64,000 bases of DNA, from contig MGRJ01000031.1 in the NCBI GenBank assembly GCA_001798135.1, forward strand, positions 62,001 to 126,000. The letters run 5' to 3'. The notes below the pieces were generated by a model. It did not search any database. It saw only the letters and a program-made list of their open reading frames with translations, and was not told the origin of the DNA. The stretch comes from Deltaproteobacteria bacterium RIFCSPHIGHO2_02_FULL_40_28 (GTDB taxonomy: Bacteria; UBA10199; 2-12-FULL-40-28). Numbering within the stretch: position 1 is the stretch's first letter; each line of letters starts with the position of its first letter. The translations under genes were made by a program, and so were the position numbers. Of this stretch, positions 45,901 to 53,000 are shown one piece after another.

Positions 45901-46712
45901 TGAGCTTCAGGATAATTTTCGATTAAAAAGTTGAGTTCATTGATGTAACCTGCCCCCTGACCTGCAAACACAGCAAAGGGCTTATCGCGACCATCTCGAA
46001 TATCTAAGGCTCTTTGAGCCATGGGCTCTAAGCCCTGTTTTCTAATTTCATCACGAAGCCTGGTATAAACTTCCCAATCGGTTGCATTGATGGAGGCTTT
46101 TTTAAGTGCATCATCTTTTGTAGGATCAGGATCAGCCTTACCATTCATTCCAAATTCATAATCGGCACGTGCTAAAAGTTCCCAAAGGAAAAGTGTTCTT
46201 TGTCCTTCAGTTATTTCTAAAAGCTCAGCATCATGATCTAAAACTACTTCTGCTAATCCTAAAGTTTTTCCTAAATTTTTAAAACGTCCCGAAAAATAAG
46301 TGGCATAATCTCCTTCTCCTTCGGCCTGAGCTAAAATGCTATGAGCAACAGCTTCAAATTGATCACTTACATAAACCACATCCCCACCTACAGAAATTCC
46401 TTTGAAATGAAATTCGCTGGGATAAATGGGATTACCATCTTGATCAAGCCCAATAGAGCCTGTAAAGCGCTGTAAACCACGTTCGGAAACTGGGCCCACA
46501 AACATTTCAAGCCGGCTACGCAAGGCCTCCATTTGAGATCCCTCAACAAGACCCGATCGTTCTAACTTGCTCAACATGTTACGACGCAGTAGAGAAGTTT
46601 TAGCTGCTGAAACCTCAACTAAAACTTGCCCTACTTCAGAATCTTTTAAAGGTGTTGTTCGATCACCTGATATGATCTGTGAGTAAATAGAGGCACCGAT
46701 TGCATTCGCCAT
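30996..46712 (-). CDS. Giant type I fatty acid synthase-like megasynthase (AT-DH-MPT-ACP-ACP-KR-KS-ACP'-ER/TE)
   Basis: This is a single 5238-aa chain, numbered from the ATG at 46712 (GGAGA site). The layout resembles fungal/mycobacterial FAS I:
- AT (about 245-660; FAGQGAG, Ser346 in GQSGG).
- A DUF1729-like part (about 760-900).
- Double hot-dog DH (about 925-1325; D1214-LNPI-H1219).
- Malonyl/palmitoyl transferase (about 1320-1700; FTGQGSQ, Ser1505 in GHSLG).
- Two ACPs (about 1930-2010 and 2133-2213) with Thr1967 and Thr2170 at the Ser position.
- A divergent KR (about 2540-2830; YHLTK near 2754).
- KS (about 2930-3640; Cys3253, His3518, His3558).
- A degenerate ACP-like domain (about 3930-3995).
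- A flavin-type TIM barrel (from about 4330, closing near 4925) split by hot-dog folds (about 4560-4800; GITHGGMLDSIFE).
The tail contains repeat-encoded segments. It probably builds acyl chains in the cytosol. The product is unknown. Confidence 0.85.
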   Translation of the reverse strand: MANAIGASIYSQIISGDRTTPLKDSEVGQVLVEVSAAKTSLLRRNMLSKLERSGLVEGSQMEALRSRLEMFVGPVSERGLQRFTGSIGLDQDGNPIYPSEFHFKGISVGGDVVYVSDQFEAVAHSILAQAEGEGDYATYFSGRFKNLGKTLGLAEVVLDHDAELLEITEGQRTLFLWELLARADYEFGMNGKADPDPTKDDALKKASINATDWEVYTRLRDEIRKQGLEPMAQRALDIRDGRDKPFAVFAGQGAGYINELNFLIENYPEAQKLYGELRDIFIRHGIDIEKLRRMADADQKIYANYIEISRVSHAFPMINLVQALRVRVMELHGYDFGQFVALLGQSGGLPAAYFAGGSFDVEGYERPLIPRNDGDFRGYHTVQAYQNFIEWSVTEGAVFEGPFNANAEGATEFDPLVKMDGEGKKIPPKPQDIDTYFQRYNLVTMTVSGIPYDWFNPGESELGQLVEAINTRYAGTDDYVAVNNVNTDETKDGTRSHFILMIGHGKALAELAKMIIFKRDFDWTGYDDATVTRLKPIVTSFSWNNNVRDPLTQTGLTMPPHNPRVYADAPAEHERLLATANHYEPGTPLPLRAPYLSTVIHNYNITPITPESDIALNLRRQQWHWPVNMPHQYRWAASHGATSAVTVGPSSHHAKTALPAVFSNKRMDILGVVDEDADGMKSWLRTTSNDPLKAHLQTIPKTKKDTDDSAVGKLKAIDGVQVQVKTVDGSDDYLNVRVVPTKRMDEKSDGTNPSVFEKYKNGILGIDPDSVLTDFLKAKKITVEGKPENNPYLGFIRNVPEKDKTRHEIEFQFENGKVKTINFYENGRLSFAVTNRGDGGIHMVQYYYPSPSDLTTHYELNRNYKKVGATWEQENMDQFRKEARVFYRQIWDIPTEWASVSKEQAGAGGAVFERRSSPLTPRQATDYAASIGSTEAKYLDAHARNFEVHPHYLSHDMWQSLDGAMFMEEFDMDPTRVIDEGKTFNFVAPIRVGDTLVTRSRLLKAEDFNDGRLAGRRIVVRAEVYRIKGATEELVRVIDSSLVSRMRTGPERVIFKAPDAAINLLEGRTVYNNVASPAQTIERLAIEGYQKDLKTDIDEWNEDLKERPSPKRIPYFDGAKAQAAYAAFMGKHATAIETLAKLIKKAEEGDADAKAKVEAEQKRLGDLLKAEYKKLGVVASKYLSERLAYLPQSRLVFKGSLTIPVDLAEKYVVDLNPIHVSDLAAVAGGIAQGRIMQGMATFAHVNEFVLNEMQRAGLMRDALGVANLKYTGFVGMGDKLFPEVTRTATAEGVDSYHVVVKNAQGTAVMSYDLVGKGVKTAVVFTGQGSQYLDMGNHLISDPARRARLAQFQEYMPKISASARKIQAALVRELKHYKYTAPTRAEAKIAGQARVMPVLYKALLEADAAQRHQPLLDAIDSLGIYIDADKREALKAAVNSIGLSPDGKEPIVDLVKSMNSKAGKTDKTEDDTSKVQPMIMAYSLILFEELQAKGLIPRDAAYAGHSLGMWITLVASGMLSPDDAMKAVYERGSSQVRYIDTERPQALVAVFPKGDEVEPLSEAQMTAMQEYVRGQCVEMEIEPPFVVEFSNDNSPKQWMIGGHKALFDKNPTTNPQYYRLAESVWGLFDQFGYTLNIRPIANAFHTSLMEMASADFLVYMRQHGIPFDPAKLDQAVDVYLDVEGKSLREIGREKGIAEDDFSPPTNERRKQLLGEIMAGQLARSVRWRANVRKMLEEGVRRFIEIGPSHHQSAGTLKPFIEEEVKYLKAKGIIKPDERIEIIYANSLKAFNTKEIGALTASAETAVVEVNRPDITVGEIKVETLEDLRRGAADEVAAQPQAIATVAPSSTSALKQVTPAEVKAIVDAFVGANKPAIEARQNLDALATQLSGQLVALGAGAADALKARQSELLGKAGNAQTSPLPQGGGAGGGSLVDDVIVTMKQLGQIGASEAVEGGTRFKDDLGYDTNKINELRNAYQSRHGIAIADSEIEKISTVNQFAALLEKKGVKLAATVAVASAATATLPPAEEVEQKAITQALTNSVMTNTSPLPQGEGAGGGVSSVDSTLSTFVAANRAAIDAGTHLDALATQLATQLQGLGASARSGLEARLAAITAQTGSAQTSPLPQGGGAGGGSLVDDIGLTMKQLSLVSVSETIEASTRFADDLGFDTNKINEVRSAYQAKYSITISDGDLEKVKSVNDFAKLLDKKGVKLGAAAVATTTTLSNEDKLIQQAIQTALASVGAASSAPAAAGDSPPPASPGATGARGAAVAVLATPSARGVEATDTRVGLDAKGAPTTYDSEQASRLAEAERRLGAVRVSTSDFFMDSLMQPHYADSIYYRGTEGGTETIDPRKILRGDMTAEDVTGVLTSVRAGMGVYGFNHVTQNGGIARLMRFVGYVRSAAFETRMPEDASDALRASLLDQEEREMRQIANGIDSIRLGWLRGFINAETKKRDATADTAEKARRQGRIDTLEHLYTLAAHRLDEGIIYTGKVIDIVSGNHVPTYGGAKKSQFVPDTDGTIEAAKRLADPTMADKKTGKDLQFLLEDGYDLRGHVALIHQASTITAGYASKWMQLGGNVMMTDYAGRSAERKGRVASDLYYDIYSEAADGASMDVVPNMQPGNRFDEDALLYYIEMKYVADLKQYKEDKEKYRKGELEVEPQMPHLPTLYINGAGREDYGSLADRGTPLDSLLVMALSTRWMAISLAKLHQKYKTGEKVVFVNLYTPNNAANLGELEGELNPAALPGSKSYHLTKNALPPGQTAAEAYANGIRDEEEKPILVEVARTTGWGKSDGRSETLMSGKDYYSQPLETESLAEGIKIKTLTGDELSTVGLSGALAAKFGKRKLRPPEGDTRKRVQGLWEYDDTYGFTSALRTGKFGEIEARVKETEDIKHTEAKARKAEEKKAAVDPSLIPLDGTIVDLNNINIAIKGETSSRYAYKPKTDILFEDETPVVRGYGMVGPLGTDALANYRNMLAAGLFKGHEGYSWLGNYDFYNLAKAMGVDVSQWGDYKKLAASIGLDDAVLEKFKTWQNAVEAHLLANSGIQEVGRFKEFEVLRQVAFGDNDKEIEIENTAKGINLPAATRTKLENAGLAIHRRPDGSLYALAKGGQTYFMKFTIQLPKTIAGDLPGQTSFDWEGMGVPASELRTGAKASFMAKMFTSQILMSAAGRSPKELDEVFGPKNVFVGIGTGLGDLEPFNEMTLKPMQIEDSVANYLMAALLPDSTTGQVATEQLGAEGMALAVVAACSTGNMNIVMAVKHLFSEYWAATRREESGMDVNWDEVFAKIWIAGGVDYAITFNAIFGFDAIGATIRDSVRRGRDIAIKMASRPDDMERFGFVLGAGGGGQGITPLSNAIKTGDPVYSMIAGAESRTDGDKQAYKGAREGYGIGQRSALFDAWDQAKEKLTEVLHTPEEMTGIVQELMVAVQRGKRAAGRAKAEFNADTAISTWGLKLTEQKALYNKLVERFGPKLTEEEWNKAVGEGRTGKNLVDFLVDNTRKLKENVRLVVMAHKTSTPMGDLYEEESIRLFLSSILDPTQFAHIVKTKAHMGHLLGGSSGSDSALSPLVMRFLGIPGDPGLDNIHAQGGENVTVYHHKHAENLRDLYDDDVTWVVLREAAGFNAKNTAIIEVMGKLGFETEESAVDYVAKLIEGVAKERVQKRAERQGLRKMFFNRATYQETPVSLYRDQYEVTLRSHAIARALVLEGRKLDWNNIESWVYQFPLNEGVELEVDTDLAQNNFVNPRVYTVDFENKKVKRLEVTADQASATNKRANAEIIRSQHNAIKYAEAQARVKEIYDSIGQREVNEMGHLARQKNWHRRPMVFYGMSDGMGMRTLIALIKSGAVKEVVGVHRDPNPVDPAKPEELVEKASAFNPAVLKALAETHGVNLQLLNVNAVPFDVGHPAATGTPTPLPKEVVEAVGKAFEPTVAEIRGWLTRKASRILNRPVLVKGTTKLEELGFTDPRGWLAAVNTEFDTELQWDNIKGLTVDALIKQNLLPGVNFFDSVAFGLPARAHYQPELSVPSMNSYGELEMKKIPNFASEKEEEIATIIPMGRSHPRLLDLFNEQGWLKGARGKHFGASETFWFDWRGSESDGMLGGVYGGATWETKGSLGRAKMTTKKELASPRLSDPKTGLRRVLSFPAFLSFALHAIPGGTLAGLIEKRIFEDIQSGALVLPGVDPAVTKFVSMNELSVRALLGALKGEFERGLYDQNIYVFVDKHEVSVYPEVARRIQEVQARLEARLGAEKAAWVANGKDIREFEGKMSREDTALLLTDILPGDYLKYTFEHIGDIKEKRTLERGIKHDAEGIAQLPMPEAFKGVSYPVLQRGFSPEVNTPSLAIAVIDAGGIGTLDAGNLKATETAAEKVLRERAARKAATEGGNGVNGVPDTLEARIDAVYAAVGNTAPLVVSLDVSASNFEAQLKVVAEKQVRGVMFRGGLPKTEQVIALNKVGIAVFQTVDTAAEVIKLTEMKVVEHEGKPNQKTTKAKFDAVVVERSISSGNINQAGENKFGDLSDLRDPRWDVMPTVPLRPINLQFKTTDFPSFRLYSNKSEVDFKLPETYAGYTGITHGGMLDSIFESVLEAMVKGGERVDINKLHRNVGYIANAPSNANVRIYVEKKPDGRIEMRMMELVDKPAEGGKPATREEKTLSNATFQDASKVKSKDKASTINPAELASNAQFGCLPNCVAAGHEHGTGLHFRFNYDDGKKALWGRVTPIEGQSRYHSMMLAADELTGWTGMMAFKIWGFTADNLYTPLRAPEANEAITLVAEVPEWDGLTSDMRMKVTFFGEDGQAIGVLTARYVPQMKAAQNVLARAIENLRAHPEDPEIRATFAFVKKALGHNFNKILQAVEQNRDMNADPELIVRKAREALYDAKIPVIASGAYTTHEDVKGAFHWGASGVALDDAILYSKESQYGGKTILSDPLTLSHPREGGDPSLGSSVAVRVIEDAEGRKLRLMDTPGALKLDTQLKFYREKIKDKTLTEAIAKPLMRTAVTNAFANAQSANDATRRQGGIFLASQNVGTVRVGEELESTFERLIHGREAPPPPEPGRDSGPDGGDGPSPGHREEPEERRGDPGSPSAPGEVAARATGELVSLADVAGLRSGLVQGVSHVGAQFIAPSEQGVINHAPTGEMDRATLLARLEEHGYGRDEMEGLGLENIHWQQLAMALDAEDPASAVDQVLEDVGVIEHAGPSARMEAMATRAGAMRRGSASPVVAAALKAAG
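31284..31341. repeat. In-frame interspersed repeat in the megasynthase tail
   Basis: Inverted units GTAGGGGCGTG/CACGCCC and GGGCGCAA/TTGCGCCCCTAC are translated as part of the C-terminal linker (QFIAPSEQGVINHAPTGE). It is the same family as 6785-6925. A different family (GGATCCCCGCC) is translated at 31866-31893 as HPREGGDPS. Confidence 0.8.
40312..40956. repeat. Three in-frame copies of the CCCTCCCC repeat flanking the ACP domains
   Basis: Copies at about 40312-40350, 40540-40576 and 40918-40956 are translated as SPLPQGGGAGGG, SPLPQGEGAGGG and SPLPQGGGAGGG linkers. They lie within a duplicated ~200-residue unit, each unit holding a DALATQL-type helix, the linker and one ACP. Glycine-rich translation suits a flexible ACP tether. 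Confidence 0.8.
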
Positions 46713-46727
46713 ACTTTCTCCGTTCAT

Positions 46728-47015
46728 GGACCCAATTTAAAGCAATACCCCCTCGCTGCTTCACAGCAAGGCCTTCCAGACAAAACTCGAAAGATGAATA
46801 GTGATTCCTCTGCCCCAGGTGGACGGGAATGATGATTACTGACTTAAGACCCCAACACTCTAAAAACTGAATGGACGTTCAGCGTCCTTAGCGTAGCTGA
46901 AAATTCATTTCAAGAAAAAAATCAAATCTTTATCTGCCTCTTACAACCAAAGGTTGCTTCCTTTTTTTCCGTCATCCCTGCCTCTTTTGTCATCCCTGCG
47001 AAGGCAGGGATCCAT
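46728..47015. other. Spacer between carboxylase and megasynthase genes
   Basis: There is no gene here. It holds a GCTGC...GCAGC-type hairpin (about 46753-46770), small inverted repeats GGACGTTCAGCGTCC and TTCAGC/GCTGAA (about 46872-46902), and a GTCATCCCTGCGAAGGCAGGGATCC interspersed repeat (46984-47010) just past the carboxylase stop codon. I cannot see a strong terminator or promoter, so read-through from the carboxylase gene into the synthase gene is plausible. Confidence 0.5.
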
Positions 47016-50000
47016 CTATATCTTCGCCTTAACCCAAGTCATTTCACCACGGCGTCGGGCTAATTGATACACATTAGCACCCCTTGCCCCATTTGTAGGG
47101 GCAGGTTCTAAACCTGCCCGGGCGGGTTCAAGCTCTTCTGCAATCACTGCTAAAGCTTCCATATTTTCGGCTTGGACAGCTGCTCTTAAAGCAAGTTCCA
47201 TCTCTGCTGGGATAATATCCATTTCTGCGAATTCAGCTCCTAAATCAGCATCTACAGCAGCTATTACCTCTGCCAAGGGGGTTTGATCCATCTCAGTAGG
47301 AATGGCTAAATCGTGGAAACCAAGGGTGTCTAAAAGCTCGCGAGCGGTTTGAACAACCCACTCAGTATAAATCCCTCGGGTTGCCGCTCGGGATGCCCTT
47401 TCCTCAGGAGTTTCCAAGAATACTAATCTGGGAGCTAAACTAAGAGCGTTCGCTCCACTTACAGCGGATAAACCACCTAAAACTTCTCCACCTATTGCCA
47501 ATCCTAATGGAGAATCCGTAGGGGCAGGTTCTAAACCTGCCCCCGAATCATGGACGGGTTGGGAACCCGCCCCTACACGATCTGTGGGTTCAACCCCTCG
47601 GCTCCCCCCTTGCTCTCTGGTAGGGACTTGCCCTTCTGCTGGCAGGCCACCACCAGAACCAGGAGAAGGTCTCTCTGGAGGTGTTACTCCATTGGCAAGC
47701 CCCGCCTTGACATAAATAGGTCCACGCTGGGATTTAGCTACTTCACCAAATCCACTACTTCCATTACGATACAGAACCGTATTACCTTCAAAAATTTCTG
47801 GCGTCTTTTCATAAGCAACTACAATGTGGGTTACTTGGGGAAATGCTGCTCTCACCCTCTCAAAAATATTCTGTTGAGTAAAAAATGGAATTCCGATGGG
47901 TTTGTTAATTCCCTTACTTTGACTCGGGGTTTTTACTTGTGAAAAACGAATAATTTTTCCGTCATCATGAACGCTAATACGAACATGTCTGGTTGAAGAA
48001 AAAACATAGGCACCGTTAACCTGTTCTTTTTCAACCCAACCTAACGCTTGTGCTACTGTTACAGGGGTTACAAGAGTAACTGGGGCGACGCGTGGGTCGC
48101 CCCCTACATCAGGAGCAAGGGTAGTTACGGTAGGGGCAAACCCCTGTGTTTGCCCTTCTGTTGGTGGATCTCCTGGAGGAGGATCACCTGCTGGAGCACT
48201 CGAAGCAGGGCCGCCAGAAGGTGGGGTTCTCACCAAGGCCAATAAACCTTCTGCTAAACTTTCAGCTCCCATAACTGCTGATAAACGCCCACGCATTGGT
48301 TTTGGCAACATTTCTAAAAGCCCACGAGCACGTTCCATCAAAGTTACTGCTTGTCCAAACTTGGCCTCGTTAATTTTTTCTGCTAAGAAAGCTGTATTTT
48401 TTTGAATCCAATTTTCTACAAAGGCATTATCGGCCCATAATTCATCGTTGGTTCGACCTGGATTGCCACGCGTCGCCATGTCTTCATTAAACCAACCACG
48501 AATTTTTTCTCTCGCTTCTACAGGAGTGAGATTAAATTCTCCCGTATCTCCATCACGCCCAGAGGCCTGCAGAAGAGCTTTTCTTAATTGATCAAAGGCC
48601 ACACTTCTGGCCAACCATTGATGTCCTTCAGATCTAAAATCTTTCCAATCTACAATGCGGTTGATCACTCCTTTTGTAAGCATGCGTTCGGGCACATCAT
48701 GGGCATCAGCAAATTGAGTGGCAATAGATCGATAAACAGGAAGAAGTATTTTTTCCCTGGCGGCAATTTGTTCTTTAAATCCTGTAGTTTGTCCACTATC
48801 AGCAGGCACCCTGGCAAGTTGAGATTCTAGCTCAATGATGGCATCATCACATTCTCTCATCTTGGCTTTTAAAAACTCATCATCTTTTCCCCAAATTTTA
48901 AGTCTGGCAGTAGCTCCTGCTTCCAAAACATTTCCACGAGAAGTAGATTCTGCCCAAAAGGTTGCTTGATCTTGATGATTAATGGTTGGATCAACCACCA
49001 CCCAGGCTCCACCCCGCAGCTCTCCAAAGGGAGGCAGCATAATCATTACAGGAGCATCGTACTGACGCAATTCATCCACAATAAAAGAACCATACTTCAA
49101 AATATGGTCGAACATGTTATCGACACCGCCCGAAAATCCTCTCCAGTTGGGAAGCACCACTAAAGGTAAACCTTCGCGCCTGGCATCCCCCATAAATTCA
49201 GCTGTTTTCCAAGCCGAATCAGACCACCACACCTTGCCTGCTTGATCCACACGCCTTTCAGAAGAAGCTCTCATGGCTGCATCAGCAGGAATAACTTTTT
49301 GTGTCGACCGTAATTCGGGTGTCAGCACAGCAACAGGAATACCTCCCCATCGAGCCCGACCCGTCACCACACTTTTAGCCCATTCCCCCATGTCTTCCTT
49401 AAAAGATCCCTCATCTAAAAAGCCCGGGGCATACTCTCCTTCAAAAGCAATGGTACCCTCTTTGGCAACAGGAGTTGGACCACCACGAATTAAAAAGCGG
49501 GGATCATAAACCATTGCGGGGTCAAGAGGTTTCCAAAGGTTGGTGCGGTTTACTGGATCTGTGTTCTTTACAATGAGAAGTTCGCCGCCTTTTACTTTTG
49601 GAATAAAAGAAATCCAATCCAAAAAGGTTTTCATTCCAGCAATATCATCTTCTACCACAGTGCGAGTATTTCCATTGGCCGCATGAATATTCACTCCACC
49701 AAATTCCTGGTTATCGGTGTAATACTCATCTCCCATCAACTCATTCATCATGTCTTTACCAGTAAGCATCATGGCCGTGCCCCGTTTTTGAATGACACGA
49801 CGATTTAAACGGCTAATATACGCCCCAATACCCACGTTTAGCCCCATTACGTAAGTGAAGGTAAGGCCTTCATCATAGGCCTTAGAGGCTTCTCCCGCAA
49901 TGGTTCCAGAGCCTCTTAGATTTTCAACTCCAATACCATCGGGGCCATCTTTAATACCGGTAATTTTCCAACGAGTTTCACCTTCTACAGTAATTTGTTC

Positions 50001-53000
50001 TGCTAAAATTTCTTCTGCAAATTTTGGATATTGTTCTTCAGTAAGATAAACATACCCTCCCTGAGCGGGATTGCTAGAATCATTCAAAGCATATTTTTTT
50101 GCTTTCTTTAATTCTTCAAAAACTCCAATGCGGGCTCCTGAATTAGCAGCAACATAAAGGAAAGGAAGTCCTGATTTTCTGGCATACTCGGAAGCCTTTT
50201 GATATACTTCATCTTCGGCCTCAGAAAAAGAACCATAATCGATATTAAAATCGTTGGTGGCAATAATGATGTCACGCCCCTCAGGAAATTCAGGAGTACA
50301 AAGCGTTACCTTAAAGGCCACCATGCCTACAGTGTTTTGTCCTGCAGGTCGGCTTGTAGAAACCAAATTGCCATGTCTATCAACCACCATTTCGACAGCA
50401 GAGACTACAGTAGAAGGATCGGCTGTTTCTATGAGTTTGGGAATATCATAAGCATAGGTTTGTCCCCTGCTTTGAGCAAACAAACGGCGTTTATCAATTT
50501 TATCCAAGGGAGTGTAGGGAGTATCCCGATCTTTTCCACCCAGATCATGGGCACCAAAAGTTAGAGCCCTGTAAGTAATTTGACCAGTGGTCCCATTGGT
50601 TACTTCCTCATAGCCATGAACTTCTAATTTATGCCCCGAAGGATTACTGGCTACAAAAAGATATGGCTTGGGCGCAGGATTACCATCTTTTAATAAAAGT
50701 TTTACCTCTACCATCCCCACCCGCAATTCTTTTAAACGTCCCAGATTGCGTTCGTAGATGGTTTGAATAACATGGGCTACATTGGTGGTTTCTAAATCGA
50801 TGGGGTCTGATACATTCAAAAAAACTTGGTTAAAAGTTGTTTTGTCATAGGGAGAGCCTTTTCTTAAAGTCATCTCCATGGCATCCAAACTTTCTGAAAA
50901 AGCCTCTTCAACTCGAGGAATAAAAATTACTTGTTCCGCCCCAATCCCATTGCGCCGGACCTTAGCTCCCCGAACAACATGTCTCACAAAAAAGCGGGAA
51001 TCACGGTCTTTATCTTTGATGGGTTTTTGATCAACAGCGCGACCCCAAATGGGATCTCCTTCTCCACTCCTTATATTCACCACCTTCTCACGACCATAGT
51101 AGAGATGAATTTGGTGGTTAGGCACGGGCAGGGCCTGCACATCAAACCAACTCATCCGATTGGGAGTTAAAGTATAGGCCAGGGCTGGCTCCATGTGACG
51201 TACGATAACATCTTCCTTCCAACTCAAATCTTTGCGGAAAGTATAAAAAGCAGGATAGACCCCTGGTTTATTAATAATAAAACTCATCCGATTGATATTA
51301 TAAGATTCAAATTTATTTTTCTGAGCATCAACTATCTTTTGCAAAGCAGCAAGAATAGCCTTTTCATCTCCTTGAGGAGCCTCTTTTAAAACCAAGTTGA
51401 GGGTTCTCTCTGTTCCTGAAGGAACCCCTACAAAACTTTCCAAAACCATATTCCAGTTTCTCTCAAGCTGTTCTTGATTTTGAAAAACCATCATGGATCC
51501 AGAGCGAGCATCTCTACCTCTCACAGCACGTGCAGAACGATAATTCCATACCACCGCTTGGGTTTCACCACCCCCCACTAGAGGATATCCATGGGTTTCA
51601 ATTCTTGAAAATTCATGACCCCGATAAGCTCTTTTTACATAAACTTGCAAAGCAGTATCAATAACAGCCGGATCGGTATCAAACAAATGGGGAACAACCA
51701 GCTGAAATAAAGATCGATGTTCTCCAACAAGAGCTGCTATGAGTCCATCTCGAAGTTCAGGGCGAGATCTATTGATTTCTAAAATACGGCTTCTCACTTG
51801 TCTAATTCCTTCCTCTATACCCACCTGACGATTTCTTAAAATGGCTTGGGCTGCCTTGTGAGCCAAGGGATCAAAGGCTTTGCCTCGAAGTGATTTAACC
51901 CCTACCAAACTCCCTGTTAAATCGCCTACCAGCCCTTTTTGAGACACTTGCTCCATTAAAGCTGCAATAAAAATATTTCTTTTTAAAACAGGCTTGTCTT
52001 TTTTACTCTTGGCCTCGGCATCCTCCCACATGTAAATTTCATTGTGAGCTTGGGAATAAGCATGCACATCAATAGTTTTTTCTCGTTTTAATTCAACGGT
52101 GGCGCGATAATAAGTTTTCCCTTGGAAAGCTTGTTCTACTTTTGTAAATTCAGCAAATAAACCTCTAATCACTCGATTTCGGTTTCCAGCAATGCCCTCT
52201 TTGTAATTTTCAGCTAATTCTTGGAAAGGTTTTGCTGCCATTTTAAAAGCTTCTTGTTTGGCCTTTAAAATTTCAGCTTGTTTTTCCTCACGCTCAGCTT
52301 CTTTTAAGTCTCCCCTTTCAATTAAGGATTGCACTTCTCTAGCAGAGTCCCTTGCCAATTGATCTCCTGCTTCATATCGTGCAATTATTTGAAGAATGTC
52401 TGCAGAAGGGAAAGCTGGTGGAGGAGAAGCAGCTAAACCAGCAGCATAGGCATCTACCAAGCTTCTTAATTGTTCACGAACAGTTCTGGGAAGGCTGCCC
52501 TGATAAACTGAATAAAAATAATTAAATTGCTCGATGGGAAGCCTTGGATTTTCAAGGGCAGTAAAAAGTTGGTTTATAACCAAACTTGCAAGATTTTCCA
52601 TACCACTGTCTGGTCCAAAACCTCCAAGGATTTGCCTGGCCTGATTATAAGCCCATTCGTACTGGCTTCTTAAACTCTCTCCCACTTTTAAGGGGGATGC
52701 CATTGCACGCAATTGATCAGCAAAAAGCACCGCCTTTTTCACTTTATCGGGTTCCTTTAAATCTATGTTGGCTAAAAGGTCTCCGGCTACAACTCCTGTG
52801 TTGGGAGCTATGGTGTACGAAAGTATTCCATCTTCCAAGGCCACCATTTGACTTACTGCTTTCATGGCCTCATATTCAATAATGGGCATTCCTTTTTTAA
52901 CTTCCGATCCATTAGGAACCAAGTAACGAATAAATTTTCCGGGAGCTTCTGCTAAAATTTTGGAAGGATCATATTCGTTGGGGAAAAATACTGTTTTCCA

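Noticed and set aside
30996-46712. Modular polyketide synthase or PUFA synthase
   Set aside because: The domain order AT-DH-MPT-ACP-KR-KS and the type of DH, MPT and KS regions fit FAS I better, and tandem DSL-type ACP arrays typical of PUFA synthases are absent. I keep it as the main alternative.
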